A stretch of 64,000 bases of DNA from Parvibaculum sp. (GCA_002694985.1 NZNS01000009.1:1-64000), one strand, 5' to 3'; positions 21,252 to 31,648 are shown, counted from the stretch's first letter. Translations and numbers: made by a program. Notes: generated from the letters alone by a model not told the origin.

Positions 21252-22505
21252 ATGAACACTGCAACGCTTGATGCCAGTCCCGCCCTGTCCGTTCCCCTCG
21301 ACAAGATTGATGTAAGCAACCCGGATCTTTTTGTAAGCGATACGATAGGCGAGTATTTCGCGAGGCTGCGCAAGGAAGACCCCGTGCATTATTGCGCGGA
21401 AAGCGCCTACGGCCCTTATTGGTCGATCACCAAATACAACGACATCATGGCGGTCGACACCAATCACCAGGTCTTTTCGTCGGAAGCTGGCGTCGGCGGC
21501 ATCATCATCGACGACAATAGCGTGCGCAGCGAAGGCCTGTCTCTGCGCAGCTTCATCACCATGGACCCGCCGGACCACGACGCCCAGCGCAAGACGGTTA
21601 GCCCCATCGTCGCGCCGAGCAATCTCATGGTGCTGGAAAAGACGATCCGTGAGCGGATGCAGAACATTCTCGACCGCCTGCCGGTCGGCGAGGAATTCGA
21701 CTGGGTGGACAACGTGTCCATCGAACTGACGACGCAAATGCTTGCGACGCTGTTCGACTTCCCCTTCGAGGAACGCCGCAAACTGACGCGATGGTCCGAC
21801 GTCACCACAGCGGAACCTGGCAGCGGCATCATCGACAGCTGGGAGCAGCGCACGAAGGAACTTCAGGAATGCGCGGCGAGCTTCATGACCTTGTGGAATG
21901 AACGCGTGAACGCGAAGGAACCGGGCAACGACCTCATCTCGATGCTCGCCCATTCGCCCGCAACGCGGAACATGCCGCCGGAAGAATTTCTCGGAAATAT
22001 TCTGCTGCTGGTCGTCGGCGGCAACGACACCACGCGCAACACGATGACGGGCAGCGTACTGGCGCTCAACCGCTTTCCGAAGGAATTCGAAAAGCTGAAA
22101 GCCAATCACGCCCTCGTCGATACCATGGTGCCGGAAGTGATCCGCTGGCAAACGCCGCTCGCCCATATGCGCCGCACGGCATTGGAAGACTACGAAGTCG
22201 GCGGCAAGACAATCAAGAAAGGCGACAAGGTGGTGATGTGGTATCTGTCCGGCAATCGCGACGAAGACGCGATCGAACGGCCAGAAGAACTCATCATCGA
22301 CCGCGCCCGCCCACGCCAGCACCTCTCCTTCGGCTTCGGCGTTCATCGCTGCGTCGGCAATCGGCTGGCTGAAATGCAGTTGAAGATTCTCTGGGAAGAA
22401 ATACTCGCGCGCTTCTCCCATGTCGAAGTGCTGGAGGAACCGGAACGCGTCCGCTCCAATTTCGTACACGGTTACGCCTATATGCCGGTGCGGCTGCACG
22501 CCTGA
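21252..22505 (+). CDS. Cytochrome P450, CYP153 family, copy 2
   Basis: A 417-residue paralogue of the first CYP153, closely similar along its length; the I-helix region ([10 protein letters not shown]), the ExxR segment and the heme loop ([12 protein letters not shown], Cys367) are nearly identical, while the first 30 residues and a segment around residues 90-105 differ. The start at 21252 follows GGGAGAGA. It has its own candidate promoter and terminator, so the two copies may be separately expressed or differ in substrate chain length. A shared ferredoxin is likely. Confidence 0.95.
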   Translation: MNTATLDASPALSVPLDKIDVSNPDLFVSDTIGEYFARLRKEDPVHYCAESAYGPYWSITKYNDIMAVDTNHQVFSSEAGVGGIIIDDNSVRSEGLSLRSFITMDPPDHDAQRKTVSPIVAPSNLMVLEKTIRERMQNILDRLPVGEEFDWVDNVSIELTTQMLATLFDFPFEERRKLTRWSDVTTAEPGSGIIDSWEQRTKELQECAASFMTLWNERVNAKEPGNDLISMLAHSPATRNMPPEEFLGNILLLVVGGNDTTRNTMTGSVLALNRFPKEFEKLKANHALVDTMVPEVIRWQTPLAHMRRTALEDYEVGGKTIKKGDKVVMWYLSGNRDEDAIERPEELIIDRARPRQHLSFGFGVHRCVGNRLAEMQLKILWEEILARFSHVEVLEEPERVRSNFVHGYAYMPVRLHA

Positions 22506-22534
22506 CGTAACGCCGGCACGAACAGCAGAGAACA

Positions 22535-22563
22535 AAAAAGGGAGGCTGGAGCCTCCCTTTCTA
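22535..22563. terminator. Terminator shared by CYP153 copy 2 and ftsH
   Basis: AAAAAAGGGAGGCT-GG-AGCCTCCCTTTCT: an 8-9-bp stem with A and T runs on its two sides, between the convergent CYP153 and ftsH stops. It could act in both directions. Confidence 0.85.
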
Positions 22564-22582
22564 ATTTCCGATGGCGCGGGGC

Positions 22583-24511
22583 TTATGTTCCCTGCGGCGC
22601 GGGCGGTGCACTCACCGGACCGCTGTCACCCGGCTTGCTGCCGGTAACGGGCACCGACGAGGTCGGGCCTTCGGCAGGCTTTTCCGGTTCGCCATGATCG
22701 CGGACCGGCGGTTTGCCCTTGAGGAGGTTCTGGATCTCGTCACCCGAAAGCGTTTCGTACTCCAGCAAACCCTTGGCGATGGTGTGCAATTCGTCGATGT
22801 GATCGGTGAGAATCTTCTTTGCCGTATTGTAACCTTCATCGACGATGCGCCGCACTTCCGAGTCGATCGTGCGTTGAGTCTCTTCCGACATGTTCTGGGT
22901 CCGCGCGACGGAATGACCGAGGAAAACTTCTTCCTCGTTCTCGCCATAGGCGAGCGGCCCGAGCTTGTCGCTCATGCCCCAGCGCGTAACCATCGCCTTG
23001 GCCATCTTCGTTGCCATCGCAATATCGGATGACGCGCCCGACGTTACCTTGTCGTGACCGAAGATGAGTTCCTCGGCGATACGCCCGCCCATCGCAACCG
23101 CAAGGTCGGCCTGGAGCTTGCCGCGCGTCACGGAAATCTGATCGCGTTCCGGCAGGCGCATCACCATGCCGAGCGCACGTCCGCGCGGAATGATCGTCGC
23201 CTTGTGGATCGGATCAGAGGCCGGCATGTGAAGAGCAACCAGCGCATGACCGCCTTCATGGTAGGCCGTGAGCTTCTTCTCTTCTTCCGTCATGACCATG
23301 GAGCGGCGCTCCGCACCCATCATGACCTTGTCCTTCGCATCCTCAAACTCGGCCATCGTGACGAGACGCTTGCCGCGGCGCGCGGCCATGAGCGCAGCCT
23401 CATTGACGAGGTTTGCCAGATCGGCGCCCGAGAAGCCCGGCGTACCGCGCGCGATCGTGCGCGGCTCGACATCCGGCGCCAGCGGCACCTTTTTCATGTG
23501 GACCTTGAGGATCTTTTCGCGGCCGATGACATCCGGATTCGGCACCACGACCTGACGGTCGAAGCGGCCCGGACGCAGCAGCGCGGGGTCGAGCACGTCA
23601 GGCCGGTTGGTCGCCGCGATGAGGATGATGCCTTCGTTCGGCTCGAAACCATCCATCTCGACGAGAAGCTGGTTCAGCGTCTGCTCGCGTTCGTCATTAC
23701 CGCCGCCCAGACCGGCGCCGCGATGACGGCCCACTGCATCGATTTCGTCGATGAAGATGATGCAGGGCGCGTTCTTCTTCGCCTGCTCGAACATGTCGCG
23801 CACACGGCTCGCGCCGACACCAACGAACATCTCGACGAAATCCGAACCGGAAATCGTGAAGAAGGGAACATTGGCCTCGCCTGCGATGGCGCGCGCGAGA
23901 AGCGTCTTGCCCGTGCCGGGAGGACCGACAAGCAGCACGCCCTTCGGAATGCGACCGCCAAGACGCTGGAACTTCGCCGGGTCGCGCAGGAAGTCGACGA
24001 TCTCGGTGAGGTCGTCCTTCGCTTCGTCAATGCCCGCAACGTCGTCGAACATCACGCGGCCATGCCGTTCGGTCAGCAGCTTCGCCTTGGACTTGCCAAA
24101 GCCCATGGCCTTGCCGCCACCGCCCTGCATCTGGCGCATGAAGAAGATCCAGACCGCGATAAGCAGCAGCATCGGGAACCAGGAAACGAGAACACCAAGC
24201 AACGAGGGTACGTTGTCATCTGTCGGCTTGGCGGTGATCGTTACGCCCTTGTTATAGAGACGGTCGACCAGCGAGGGATCCTGCGGCGCGTAAGTCGAGA
24301 ACTTGCGACCGTCCGAATAGGTGCCGCTGATCTTCTCGCCCTGAATGGTGACTTCGCTCACGTTTCCGGAGTCGACGTCCGCCAGCAGACGCGAGAACGT
24401 GATCTCGGTGCCGGCAGCATTCTGCGGCGAGGGGTTCTGGAAGAGATTGAACAGCGCCACCAGAAGCAGCGCGCCAAGAACCCAGACAGCGAAATTCTTG
24501 AAATTGGACAA
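22583..24511 (-). CDS. ftsH: ATP-dependent zinc metalloprotease FtsH
   Basis: FtsH is a membrane-anchored hexameric AAA+ protease that degrades misfolded membrane proteins and regulatory substrates. The 642-residue protein has two N-terminal helices (residues about 6-23 and 103-124), Walker A GPPGTGKT at 196-203, Walker B FIDEID, the SRH arginine region [18 protein letters not shown], and the zinc site HEGGH at 418-422. The C-terminal tail is Pro/Gly-rich. It is downstream of tilS and has its own candidate promoter. folP and glmM, its usual partners, lie beyond the P450 block. Confidence 0.98.
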   Translation of the reverse strand: MSNFKNFAVWVLGALLLVALFNLFQNPSPQNAAGTEITFSRLLADVDSGNVSEVTIQGEKISGTYSDGRKFSTYAPQDPSLVDRLYNKGVTITAKPTDDNVPSLLGVLVSWFPMLLLIAVWIFFMRQMQGGGGKAMGFGKSKAKLLTERHGRVMFDDVAGIDEAKDDLTEIVDFLRDPAKFQRLGGRIPKGVLLVGPPGTGKTLLARAIAGEANVPFFTISGSDFVEMFVGVGASRVRDMFEQAKKNAPCIIFIDEIDAVGRHRGAGLGGGNDEREQTLNQLLVEMDGFEPNEGIILIAATNRPDVLDPALLRPGRFDRQVVVPNPDVIGREKILKVHMKKVPLAPDVEPRTIARGTPGFSGADLANLVNEAALMAARRGKRLVTMAEFEDAKDKVMMGAERRSMVMTEEEKKLTAYHEGGHALVALHMPASDPIHKATIIPRGRALGMVMRLPERDQISVTRGKLQADLAVAMGGRIAEELIFGHDKVTSGASSDIAMATKMAKAMVTRWGMSDKLGPLAYGENEEEVFLGHSVARTQNMSEETQRTIDSEVRRIVDEGYNTAKKILTDHIDELHTIAKGLLEYETLSGDEIQNLLKGKPPVRDHGEPEKPAEGPTSSVPVTGSKPGDSGPVSAPPAPQGT

Positions 24512-24602
24512 GAGCTTTTACCTTTTTACCTGACGACAGGCGCTACTTTGCAGGGTGCGTGCCAGATGCACCACCGCTTCTCGAGTGTTTCTAATCTAAG
24601 AG

Positions 24603-24631
24603 AAGATAGTGACCATAGAAAGGTTTACCAA
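24603..24631 (-). promoter_or_regulatory. Candidate promoter of ftsH
   Basis: On the minus strand TTGGTA (24626-24631) and TATCTT (24603-24608) are separated by 17 bp, about 95 nt before the ftsH start. The fit is sigma-70-like; the heat-shock sigma consensus is only weakly matched. Confidence 0.45.
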
Positions 24632-24687
24632 GTACCAGTACCCGTTTGTTTGCCTCACATTCAGGCATTTCTGGTCGGTTTGCCGGG

Positions 24688-26022
24688 CTAGCGGGGGAGC
24701 GTGCGGCCGAGCGACACATGCGCCTCGACGCCGGGACGCAGCGTTCCCAATTGGGGCGCAGCGAGCAATTCATCACTCTGCCAGAGGCCCGGCAGGGCCT
24801 GAAGAACGGCGCTGGGCACCGCCGGAAGGGCCGTTTTCGCTGCGCGAAGAGCAGCAAGCCCCTCCGCGCCCAGCGCGCGCACCTCGACAGGCTGGCCCCG
24901 TGGCGCCTTCACAAGCGATACATGGAACCTTTCATCCCAAAGCCCCTGCCCGCCTTGTTTGAGTGAAAGAGACGGTGATTTCAGCGCCGCCGCCACCTCG
25001 CGGGTCACAACAAGGATGTCGCCCTTCAGCGCCAGCTTGACGCCGCCAAGCGTCCGCCCCCGACCAAGCTCCCGCATGCCGATCGCGGCGTGGACGGCTT
25101 CGAGCGCGGCCAGGCGTGGCGCGTAATGCCCAGCCCCGGCAACCGACATCAGGGCCGCAAGCGCCCGCAGCCCGATTTCCGGCGGGGCGGCGACAAGAGG
25201 CTCCACCTTCATTTCCACAAAGCCGAGGGGTGAAAGCACTGCATGCGCAGACAGGAGCGCCCCTGTCTGTCTTTCCAGCGCTTCGCGGGCCCGCCCCATC
25301 CGGGCAGCCGTGCGGGCAAGCTGCCCGGCATCGAGCCCGAGCGGCGCGAGAATGGAAAGGGCGTTGCGCATCTTCACCCTGTCAAAGCGTTCATCCTCGT
25401 TGCTCGGATCGAGGATCGGCGTGAAACCCGCCTTCGCAACCGTTGCCGCCAGTCTGCCCTTCGGAAAATCGAGCAGGGGGCGCAGGAGACGCACGTCCGG
25501 CGCTTCGGCAGAGAGAGGCCGCGATGCCGCCATGCCCGAAAGCCCGTCCACACCGCTCCCCCGCGCCAGCCGGAGAAGAAAGGTCTCCGCCTGATCTTCA
25601 AGGTGGTGGGCGACGAGAAGATCCGCCGCCCCCACTTCCCGGCAAGCAGCGAGAAGCAACGCATAACGTGCATCGCGCGCGGCCGCCTGAATACCGCTGG
25701 ACGGCTTCTTCCCCTTCCATTTCAGAATACGATGAGGAACACCGAGCTTCGCCGAGAACCCGGCCGCGATCTTCGCTTCGCGGGCAGAAGCCGGACGCAG
25801 CCCGTGATCGACGGTGAAGGCGTAAAGCGAGGTACCTTTGCGCCGGGCAGCCCAGCGCGTCGCAAGAACAAGAAGCGCAAGCGAATCCGACCCGCCCGAC
25901 AAGGCGACCGCCACGCCTTTTCCTGGGTCGAGAGTGGCCATACAGGCAGCGAACTCCGCCGCCGAGACGGGAGAGGCCATAACGGGGGAAGAAGGGTGCG
26001 CGGTTTCATTCTCCGCGTTCAT
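24688..26022 (-). CDS. tilS: tRNA(Ile)-lysidine synthase TilS
   Basis: TilS adds lysine to C34 of tRNA-Ile(CAU), changing it to lysidine so that it reads AUA. The 444-residue N-type ATPase has the PP-loop SGGSDS at residues 42-47, the family segments VDHGLRPAS and HHLEDQAETFLLRLARGSG, and a C-terminal domain. I chose the ATG at 26022, with GGAGGGG 4-5 nt upstream; an earlier in-frame ATG at 26037 has no RBS. It starts just after cpoB, in the same direction. Confidence 0.95.
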   Translation of the reverse strand: MNAENETAHPSSPVMASPVSAAEFAACMATLDPGKGVAVALSGGSDSLALLVLATRWAARRKGTSLYAFTVDHGLRPASAREAKIAAGFSAKLGVPHRILKWKGKKPSSGIQAAARDARYALLLAACREVGAADLLVAHHLEDQAETFLLRLARGSGVDGLSGMAASRPLSAEAPDVRLLRPLLDFPKGRLAATVAKAGFTPILDPSNEDERFDRVKMRNALSILAPLGLDAGQLARTAARMGRAREALERQTGALLSAHAVLSPLGFVEMKVEPLVAAPPEIGLRALAALMSVAGAGHYAPRLAALEAVHAAIGMRELGRGRTLGGVKLALKGDILVVTREVAAALKSPSLSLKQGGQGLWDERFHVSLVKAPRGQPVEVRALGAEGLAALRAAKTALPAVPSAVLQALPGLWQSDELLAAPQLGTLRPGVEAHVSLGRTLPR

Positions 26023-26043
26023 TTCCCCCTCCGACATGAAAAA

Positions 26044-26946
26044 TCAGCAACCGGCCTTTTGCCGCTCGAGCCTCGCGCGGGCAACAACCGAAGGCGAAGC
26101 CTGCGGGAACTTCGAGCCAAGTTCACCCCAGACCGTACAGGCCGCATCCTTGTTGTCGAGCGCGGCAAGGCTCATACCGAGCTTGAGCAAGCTGTCCGGC
26201 GCCTTGCTGCTCGACGCATAGGTCGTGTAGCCGGTGAGGAAAGCATCGCCCGCACGCTTGTAGTCGTTCTGCGCGTAGTAGGTTTCGCCAAGCCAATACT
26301 GCGCATTACCCGCAAGCTTGTGCTTGGGGTGAAGCTGGAGAAATTCCTTGAAGGCACCACGCGCCTTGTCATATTGCCCGCGCTTCATGAGGTCGATCGC
26401 AAAATCATACTGCGTTTCGGGCGTACCGTTCGGCAGCACCGAGGGAGCAGATCCGCTGCCAGCTGCCGCACCGGATGAATCGGCTGAAGGCGTCGCTCCC
26501 GCGGCTGGAGCGGTGGGCGCCTGTGTCCCGCCCTCTCCAGGCGCAGAAGCTGCACCGCCAGCACCGAGATCGCGGAAGCGAAGATCCACATCCTGCTTGA
26601 AGGCTTCGAGATTGCGTTCAAGCATCTCCGCCCGGTGGTTCGCTTCTTCCAGACGGCCGTTCAGCACACGCACCTGATCCTCAAGCTCGACGACCCGGGC
26701 CTGAAGATTGGCGGCACCGGCCCCGCTTTCCATCACGACCGGCGAGCCGGAGGAGCCGCCACTGCTATACGCCTGGCGCTGAAGGTCGGAAATCTCGCGC
26801 TCGATCCTGTCGATGCGATTTGCCATGGCGCGCGGGTCGGTGTCCTGCGCATGCGCGGTTCCCGCTGCGACGAGCGGCAGGCCGACAAGCGCTGCCGCAG
26901 CAGCGTGGAGAAAGACGGCTTTCAAAGAACGACGATCAGGCCGCAA
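26044..26946 (-). CDS. cpoB: Cell division coordinator CpoB (YbgF), Tol-Pal system
   Basis: A periplasmic protein that coordinates peptidoglycan synthesis with outer-membrane constriction by contact with TolA and PBP1B. The 300-residue precursor has a signal peptide ending near AAGTAHA, an N-terminal coiled coil (MANRIDRIEREISDLQRQ and VVELEDQVRVLNGRLEEA), a Gly/Ala/Pro linker, and C-terminal TPRs (YDFAIDLMKRGQYDKARGAF, YWLGETYYAQNDYKRAGDAF). The start is TTG at 26946, supported by GGGAGG 5 nt upstream. Last gene of the tol-pal run. Confidence 0.92.
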   Translation of the reverse strand: MRPDRRSLKAVFLHAAAAALVGLPLVAAGTAHAQDTDPRAMANRIDRIEREISDLQRQAYSSGGSSGSPVVMESGAGAANLQARVVELEDQVRVLNGRLEEANHRAEMLERNLEAFKQDVDLRFRDLGAGGAASAPGEGGTQAPTAPAAGATPSADSSGAAAGSGSAPSVLPNGTPETQYDFAIDLMKRGQYDKARGAFKEFLQLHPKHKLAGNAQYWLGETYYAQNDYKRAGDAFLTGYTTYASSSKAPDSLLKLGMSLAALDNKDAACTVWGELGSKFPQASPSVVARARLERQKAGC

Positions 26947-27051
26947 TCGAACCTCCCGTTCGGGTTTGTGATCAGGACGCTATCTTAAAATCAAACACGA
27001 CCAAATTGCGGCACCCAAGATAACCGCAGTGGCCGAAATCAAGGACGTCGA

Positions 27052-27095
27052 CAAAAAAGCGCCCTTCCGCGCAGAGCGGAAGGGCGCTTCTTATT
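27052..27095 (-). terminator. Terminator after pal
   Basis: On the minus strand AAGCGCCCTTCCGC-TCTG-GCGGAAGGGCGCTT is followed by TTTTG, an 11-14-bp stem 33 nt after the pal stop. With cpoB 180 bp beyond, it probably weakens transcription into cpoB, which would then need read-through or its own promoter. Its mirror T-run (CTTATT) makes it partly bidirectional. Confidence 0.9.
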
Positions 27096-27127
27096 ACTCT
27101 TGCGAATCCGGATTCGCCGAGCGCCGC

Positions 27128-27631
27128 TTAGCTCGCGGCGCCGGAGACAACAACCGTCACCGCGCGACGGTTCTGGGCCCAGCAATTCTCGTTGGATTCG
27201 AGGCAGACCGGACGCTCTTTACCGTAGGACACGGTGTTGAGACGGCTGCCATCGACGCCGAGGCTCACGAGATAATCCTTCGCGGAGTTGGCGCGTCGGC
27301 CACCCAGCGCAAGATTGTATTCACGTGTGCCGCGTTCGTCGGCGTGACCTTCAATCGTGAAGGTCAGGTTCGGGTAAAGCTTCATCCATGCGGCCTGGCG
27401 CTGCAGAGTGGCACGGGCTTCATCGCTGAGCGAAGAGCGGTCGGTGTCGAAGAAAACGCGGTCGCCGACATTGGCAACGAGGTCTTCCTGCGAACCCGAC
27501 GCGATCGTGCTGGACGACGAGGAGGGAGAAGTGTTTGCACCGGCACTCTCATCGGTCGACGAGCAAGCGGCAAGCATAAGGAAAGCAGCAGCTACGGCGG
27601 CAAACCGCAGGCCAGCATTCGGGGACTTCAT
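27128..27631 (-). CDS. pal: Peptidoglycan-associated lipoprotein Pal
   Basis: Pal is an outer-membrane lipoprotein that holds peptidoglycan and the TolB-TolA complex during cell constriction. The 167-residue precursor has a signal peptide with lipobox LAAC (lipidated Cys23) and a C-terminal OmpA-like peptidoglycan-binding domain (FDTDRSSLSDEARATLQRQAAW, IEGHADERGTREYNLALGGRRANSAKDYL, then GKERPVCLESNENCWAQNRRAV). The ligand Asp and Arg positions of the family are present. It lies downstream of tolB in the tolQRAB-pal-cpoB order. Confidence 0.97.
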   Translation of the reverse strand: MKSPNAGLRFAAVAAAFLMLAACSSTDESAGANTSPSSSSSTIASGSQEDLVANVGDRVFFDTDRSSLSDEARATLQRQAAWMKLYPNLTFTIEGHADERGTREYNLALGGRRANSAKDYLVSLGVDGSRLNTVSYGKERPVCLESNENCWAQNRRAVTVVVSGAAS

Positions 27632-27975
27632 TCGGGTGATCTCCTTTTGATCTCAGCGGCCATGGCGCCTCAGCGCTCCATTGAATAGACACTCTTGCAC
27701 GTGCAGCCCCCGCAGTAAAACGGGCCCAGACCCGACTACCGGAGGCAGCATTATGTTAGAGAACCTTTTCGGACCGGCATTGTTCCAGACCGAAATTACG
27801 TCGCCCCCAATAGGCCGACGCTGGGGTTGCTGTACCGCAACACGATACTAGCCAGCATCGGAGTATCAGGCAAGAAGCAACAAATATCATGCGACTTTCA
27901 GCAAAGGTTACGTGACATTTTTACATCATGAGTGAGACAATCAAGCAACCGGCCTACCCCGAATACTTGTAGTCC
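27632..27975. other. Intergenic region between tolB and pal (344 bp)
   Basis: No gene is supported. The half nearest tolB is AT-rich and probably holds the pal promoter. It contains the inverted repeat GATACT-N12-AGTATC (27844-27849, 27862-27867) and the smaller GTTGC-N6-GCAAC. No terminator for tolB was seen. A regulator cannot be named. Confidence 0.5.
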
Positions 27976-29334
27976 TTACTGAATTCGCGGTGACCAGGCC
28001 GGGTCTGATGCCATGGTTGTGGCTGGAACTGGTCGCTCGTTATAGCCAGTCACATCGACCGACCAGAGACCGGGGCCGCCCTGCGCGCCGCGCGTCTCGC
28101 GGAAAAACATGAGCAAGCGGCCATTGGGCGCCCAGGTCGGGCCTTCATTGTGATAGCCCTCGGTCAGGATGCGCTCACCCGTCCCGTCCGGCCGCATCAC
28201 ACCGATCACGAACCGGCCGCCCGATATCTTGGTAAAGGCAATGAGATCGCCGCGCGGCGACCAGACCGGAGTGGCATAGCTGCCCTGCCCGAAGCTGATG
28301 CGGCGCTGGTTCGAGCCATCGGCGTCCATGACATAGACCTGCTGGGAGCCGCCACGATCCGATTCGAAGGTGATCTGCCGCCCGTCAGGCGAATAGCTCG
28401 GCGCCGTGTCGATGGCCGCCGTATTCGTCAGGCGCGTCACCTGGCGGCTACGCAGATCCATCGTATAGATGTCGGAATTGCCGCCGCGCTGAAGGCTCAT
28501 GATGATCTTCTGCCCGTCAGGCGAGAAGCGCGGCGCGAAGGTCATGCCGGGGAACTCGCCGACCACTTCCTGCTGGCCGGTTTCAATATCCAGGACGTAG
28601 ACCCGCGGGCGGGCGTTCCGGTAGGCGAGATAGGTGATCTCCTGCGAGTTCGGACTGAAGCGCGGCGTGAGAACCAGATCGTTGCCGTTCGTCAGCATGC
28701 GCGGGTTGTGTCCGTCCTGATCCATGATCGCGAGACGCTTCACACGCGCATTCTTCGGTCCGGTTTCCGAGACATAGACGATGCGGGTGTCGAAATAGCC
28801 TTCCTCGCCGGTAAGCCGCTTGTAGATCGCATCCGAGATGAGATGGGCGACACGGCGCCAATTGTCCGGCGTGGTGAAGAACTGAAGCCCTGTCATCTGC
28901 TGCTCGCCAAGCACATCCCAGAGGCGGAACTCGACACGAAGCCGACCATCGGATTCGAGACGCGTCTGACCTGTTACCAGCGCCTGCGAACTGATGACGC
29001 GCCAATCGCCGAAACGCGGCTGCACATTGATGTCTGAAATCTTCTCGATGAAGGAAGCCTTGGGTAGCGGACGAAAAAGACCCGAACGTTCGAGATTATT
29101 GGTGATGACGGATGAAATGTCGGCACCAACCTTCGAATCCTTCTCGGTTCCACCGACAAAATCGGTAATCGCAATGGGAAGCGGCTCGACGTTACCCTGA
29201 CCGATATCGATCTGCAGCTCAGCCCTTGCGGGCAGCGCAGCAAGAACGAAAGCAATCATTGCAACCAGCGCCATCAATGGCCGCGCCGGTACCAGCGCAC
29301 GAATAGCGGTCGTCACATTTCGGAATTCAACCAT
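27976..29334 (-). CDS. tolB: Tol-Pal system protein TolB
   Basis: TolB is a periplasmic beta-propeller that links TolA and Pal. The 452-residue precursor has a signal peptide ending near [10 protein letters not shown], an N-terminal domain ([24 protein letters not shown]) and a C-terminal six-bladed propeller of WD40-like repeats with [10 protein letters not shown] / [18 protein letters not shown] / [14 protein letters not shown] blades. It follows tolA by 37 bp in the operon, a typical Tol-Pal gene order. Confidence 0.97.
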   Translation of the reverse strand: MVEFRNVTTAIRALVPARPLMALVAMIAFVLAALPARAELQIDIGQGNVEPLPIAITDFVGGTEKDSKVGADISSVITNNLERSGLFRPLPKASFIEKISDINVQPRFGDWRVISSQALVTGQTRLESDGRLRVEFRLWDVLGEQQMTGLQFFTTPDNWRRVAHLISDAIYKRLTGEEGYFDTRIVYVSETGPKNARVKRLAIMDQDGHNPRMLTNGNDLVLTPRFSPNSQEITYLAYRNARPRVYVLDIETGQQEVVGEFPGMTFAPRFSPDGQKIIMSLQRGGNSDIYTMDLRSRQVTRLTNTAAIDTAPSYSPDGRQITFESDRGGSQQVYVMDADGSNQRRISFGQGSYATPVWSPRGDLIAFTKISGGRFVIGVMRPDGTGERILTEGYHNEGPTWAPNGRLLMFFRETRGAQGGPGLWSVDVTGYNERPVPATTMASDPAWSPRIQ

Positions 29335-29371
29335 TTCGGCTTCTCCTGCCTTTCGAGTTCGCTTCGTCCGC

Positions 29372-30196
29372 TCACATCATTTCAGCGAGAGTGAATGAGA
29401 GCCTCATATCCCGCCAGCTTGTAAATTTGTCGGGCGGCAGAAAATCGTAGGGCGCGCATTTCTGAACGGCCTGAATGGCCCGTTCGGCAAAGAGACGCGA
29501 CAAGGGTCCGCCACTTGTCTTTGCGATCGACGGAAAGCCCGCAAGCGATCCATTCTGATTGAGCGAGAAGCTGATCGTCGCCGCAAGCTTGTCTGCGTCG
29601 GCACTGCCTGCGAAGTCGCGAATGTTCCAGCAGCGCTGAACCTTCTGCCGCACCGCATCGATCTCGCTCATCGTCATTGCCGCCGAAGGATCGTCGGTCA
29701 CGGGCGACTCGAAATCTTGCGTCGATTCCAGCGCCTCGTTCTTCCGCACTGTATCCGGCGTCTTGTCGAGCAGCGCCGCGATCTGGTTCGGGTCGAAGGA
29801 TTTCTTCTCCGGCTTCTTCTTTGGCGGCGTCGGCTTCTTTTCGACTTTCTTCTCGACGGGTTTCGGCTTCTCTTCTTTCTTCTCGACCTTCTTTTCCGGA
29901 ATAATCTCAGCCTTCTCCTCCGGCGGCGGCGGAGGCGCGGGCTTGGGTTCCGGTTTCGGTTCTAACGTCGGCTTCTCGGGTTCTTCCGGCCTGGGCGGTT
30001 CCGGTTTCTCGATCGGCTTCGGCTTTTCGACCTTTTTCGTACTCATCAGGTTTGTTACCTGGTCGACTGTCACGAGTTCAACCGGCAGCGCGCGCGTCTG
30101 CACCGAAGGAAGTTCCTCGGGTGACGGAAACGCCACAAGCGCGAGCGACACGATCACCACATGCGCCGCGGCCGAAAGGAGAACCGGTTTACGCAT
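29372..30196 (-). CDS. tolA: TolA, energy-transducing Tol protein
   Basis: TolA uses proton force from TolQ-TolR to act on TolB/Pal across the periplasm. The 274-residue protein has one N-terminal helix (about residues 5-24), a long middle section rich in Pro, Lys and Glu repeats (residues about 55-145, such as [14 protein letters not shown]), which is the periplasm-spanning segment, and a C-terminal domain ([25 protein letters not shown]) with the conserved Cys pair, C-N... and KCAPYDF. It sits between tolR and tolB. Confidence 0.92.
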   Translation of the reverse strand: MRKPVLLSAAAHVVIVSLALVAFPSPEELPSVQTRALPVELVTVDQVTNLMSTKKVEKPKPIEKPEPPRPEEPEKPTLEPKPEPKPAPPPPPEEKAEIIPEKKVEKKEEKPKPVEKKVEKKPTPPKKKPEKKSFDPNQIAALLDKTPDTVRKNEALESTQDFESPVTDDPSAAMTMSEIDAVRQKVQRCWNIRDFAGSADADKLAATISFSLNQNGSLAGFPSIAKTSGGPLSRLFAERAIQAVQKCAPYDFLPPDKFTSWRDMRLSFTLAEMM

Positions 30197-30205
30197 TCTC
30201 GCCGT

Positions 30206-30664
30206 TTAATTTGCACCCGGCTTCTTCGCCGGCGACGTTTGGGTCTCGGTTACGAGACCAACCTTGGAAAAACCGGCGGCACTCAACCGGCCCATCACAT
30301 CCATGACCGAGCCATAGTTGATCGAGTTGTCCGCACGCACGAAAATGCGCTGCTCATATCCGTTCTCCGCAATCGCAGTGAGCTGTGGCACGAGAGCATC
30401 CGGTTCGGTCAGCGTTTCCTGCACGTAAATCTCGCCCTTGCCGTTGATCGTGATCGTCAAGGGCTCGGTATCGCCGGAAAGCGGGGCGGCTTCCGTCTTG
30501 GGCAGGTCGACCGGCACACCGACGGTGAGAAGCGGTGCCGCCACCATGAAGACGATGAGCAGAACCAGCATCACGTCGACGACGGGCGTTACATTGATTT
30601 CGGCCATGGGCTGGCGCGCATAGCGCCCACGACCCTTGCCCTTGTTTCCGGCCGACATCGCCAT
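30206..30664 (-). CDS. tolR: TolR, ExbD/TolR family
   Basis: The 152-residue partner of TolQ in the proton channel. It has one transmembrane helix, VVDVMLVLLIVFMVAAPLL, with the proton-path aspartate (Asp30) at its start after INVTP, and a periplasmic domain ending in GLVTETQTSPAKKPGAN. The gene starts 3 bp after the tolQ stop and ends 9 bp before tolA, so it is tightly operonic. Confidence 0.96.
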   Translation of the reverse strand: MAMSAGNKGKGRGRYARQPMAEINVTPVVDVMLVLLIVFMVAAPLLTVGVPVDLPKTEAAPLSGDTEPLTITINGKGEIYVQETLTEPDALVPQLTAIAENGYEQRIFVRADNSINYGSVMDVMGRLSAAGFSKVGLVTETQTSPAKKPGAN

Positions 30665-30667
30665 GGG

Positions 30668-31396
30668 TCAGCCCCGCTCGTCGAGCTGGCGCGAGAGGAT
30701 CGCGGAGAACTCGTCGGAGAAACTTTCCATCCGGCCACCGATCCGCGAGACCTGATTGGAAAAGCGGTTATAGGCGATGACCGCGGGAATGGCGGCGACG
30801 AGGCCGAGCGCTGTCGCAAACAGCGCTTCAGCGATACCCGGCGCCACGACTGCAAGATTCGTGTCGCGGCTGATCGCAATAGACTGGAACGAGTTCATGA
30901 TACCCCAGACCGTGCCGAAGAGGCCGACGAAAGGCGCAACCGATCCAACTGTCGCCAGGAAGAGCAGGCGGTTTTCAAGCGCCATCATCTCCCGGCTGAT
31001 CGTGACCTGCATGACCTTGTCGACGCGCTCTTTCAGCCCGACGAAGGAACTCGTCACGACATCTTGCGAGCGGCGCCATTCGCGCATGGCTGCAATGAAG
31101 AGAGCGGAAAGCGGATGCTGCGGGCGGTGGCCTATCTCCTGATAGAGATCGTCCAGCGAACGGCCCGACCAGAAGATGCGTTCAAACTGGTCGGCACGGC
31201 GCTCGACACGGGCAAAACGCCACCACTTGTCGAAAATGATCGCCCATGACCAGATCGAGGCGAAGAACAGCCCCAGCATCACGAGTTTGACGATGATGTC
31301 GGCGCGCATGAACAGGCCCCAGATGGAAAAATCCAGCGGGACCGCGTCGGCGGCTGTCGTTTCGGTAATCACCTGAGTGGTGGTGACGGGATCCAT
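30668..31396 (-). CDS. tolQ: TolQ, MotA/TolQ/ExbB family
   Basis: The 242-residue inner-membrane proton-channel subunit of Tol-Pal. Three hydrophobic helices are visible (IVKLVMLGLFFASIWSWAIIF; FLATVGSVAPFVGLFGTVWGIM; ALGLVAAIPAVIAYNRF), with the conserved GLFGTVWG and AIPAVI segments that line the channel. It starts the tolQ-R-A-B-pal-cpoB run; ybgC lies 252 bp upstream. GAGAGG precedes the ATG. Confidence 0.97.
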   Translation of the reverse strand: MDPVTTTQVITETTAADAVPLDFSIWGLFMRADIIVKLVMLGLFFASIWSWAIIFDKWWRFARVERRADQFERIFWSGRSLDDLYQEIGHRPQHPLSALFIAAMREWRRSQDVVTSSFVGLKERVDKVMQVTISREMMALENRLLFLATVGSVAPFVGLFGTVWGIMNSFQSIAISRDTNLAVVAPGIAEALFATALGLVAAIPAVIAYNRFSNQVSRIGGRMESFSDEFSAILSRQLDERG

Positions 31397-31648
31397 TCGG
31401 TGCCTCTCCGTGCTCTCGGGCTCATTGCAGGGAGCGGCACATGACAGACGCAGCTTACGCAGTCGAGCTGTGCCCGTTGCGCCCTACCGTTGTATGTGTG
31501 CCCCCGAATTGCGGCTGAAGTTAGTCGTTCAATTATGTCATTACCGTGGCGTCTGGCGGGATTCGAGTCGCTTTCTCAAGAGGTTAGCAGGCGAATGTTG
31601 CGGGCCGGTCACAGGACGGCGGCGGCCCTCCATACCCGGCGCGGCCCA

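Noticed and set aside
21153..22535. Long antisense open frame (about 460 codons) opposite the second CYP153
   Set aside because: A GC-rich codon-bias shadow: no RBS or homology, and the plus strand encodes a clear P450 with catalytic motifs.
23054..24691. Long plus-strand open frame (about 545 codons) opposite ftsH
   Set aside because: It is the mirror of the ftsH coding sequence; FtsH has Walker and zinc motifs, the mirror has none.
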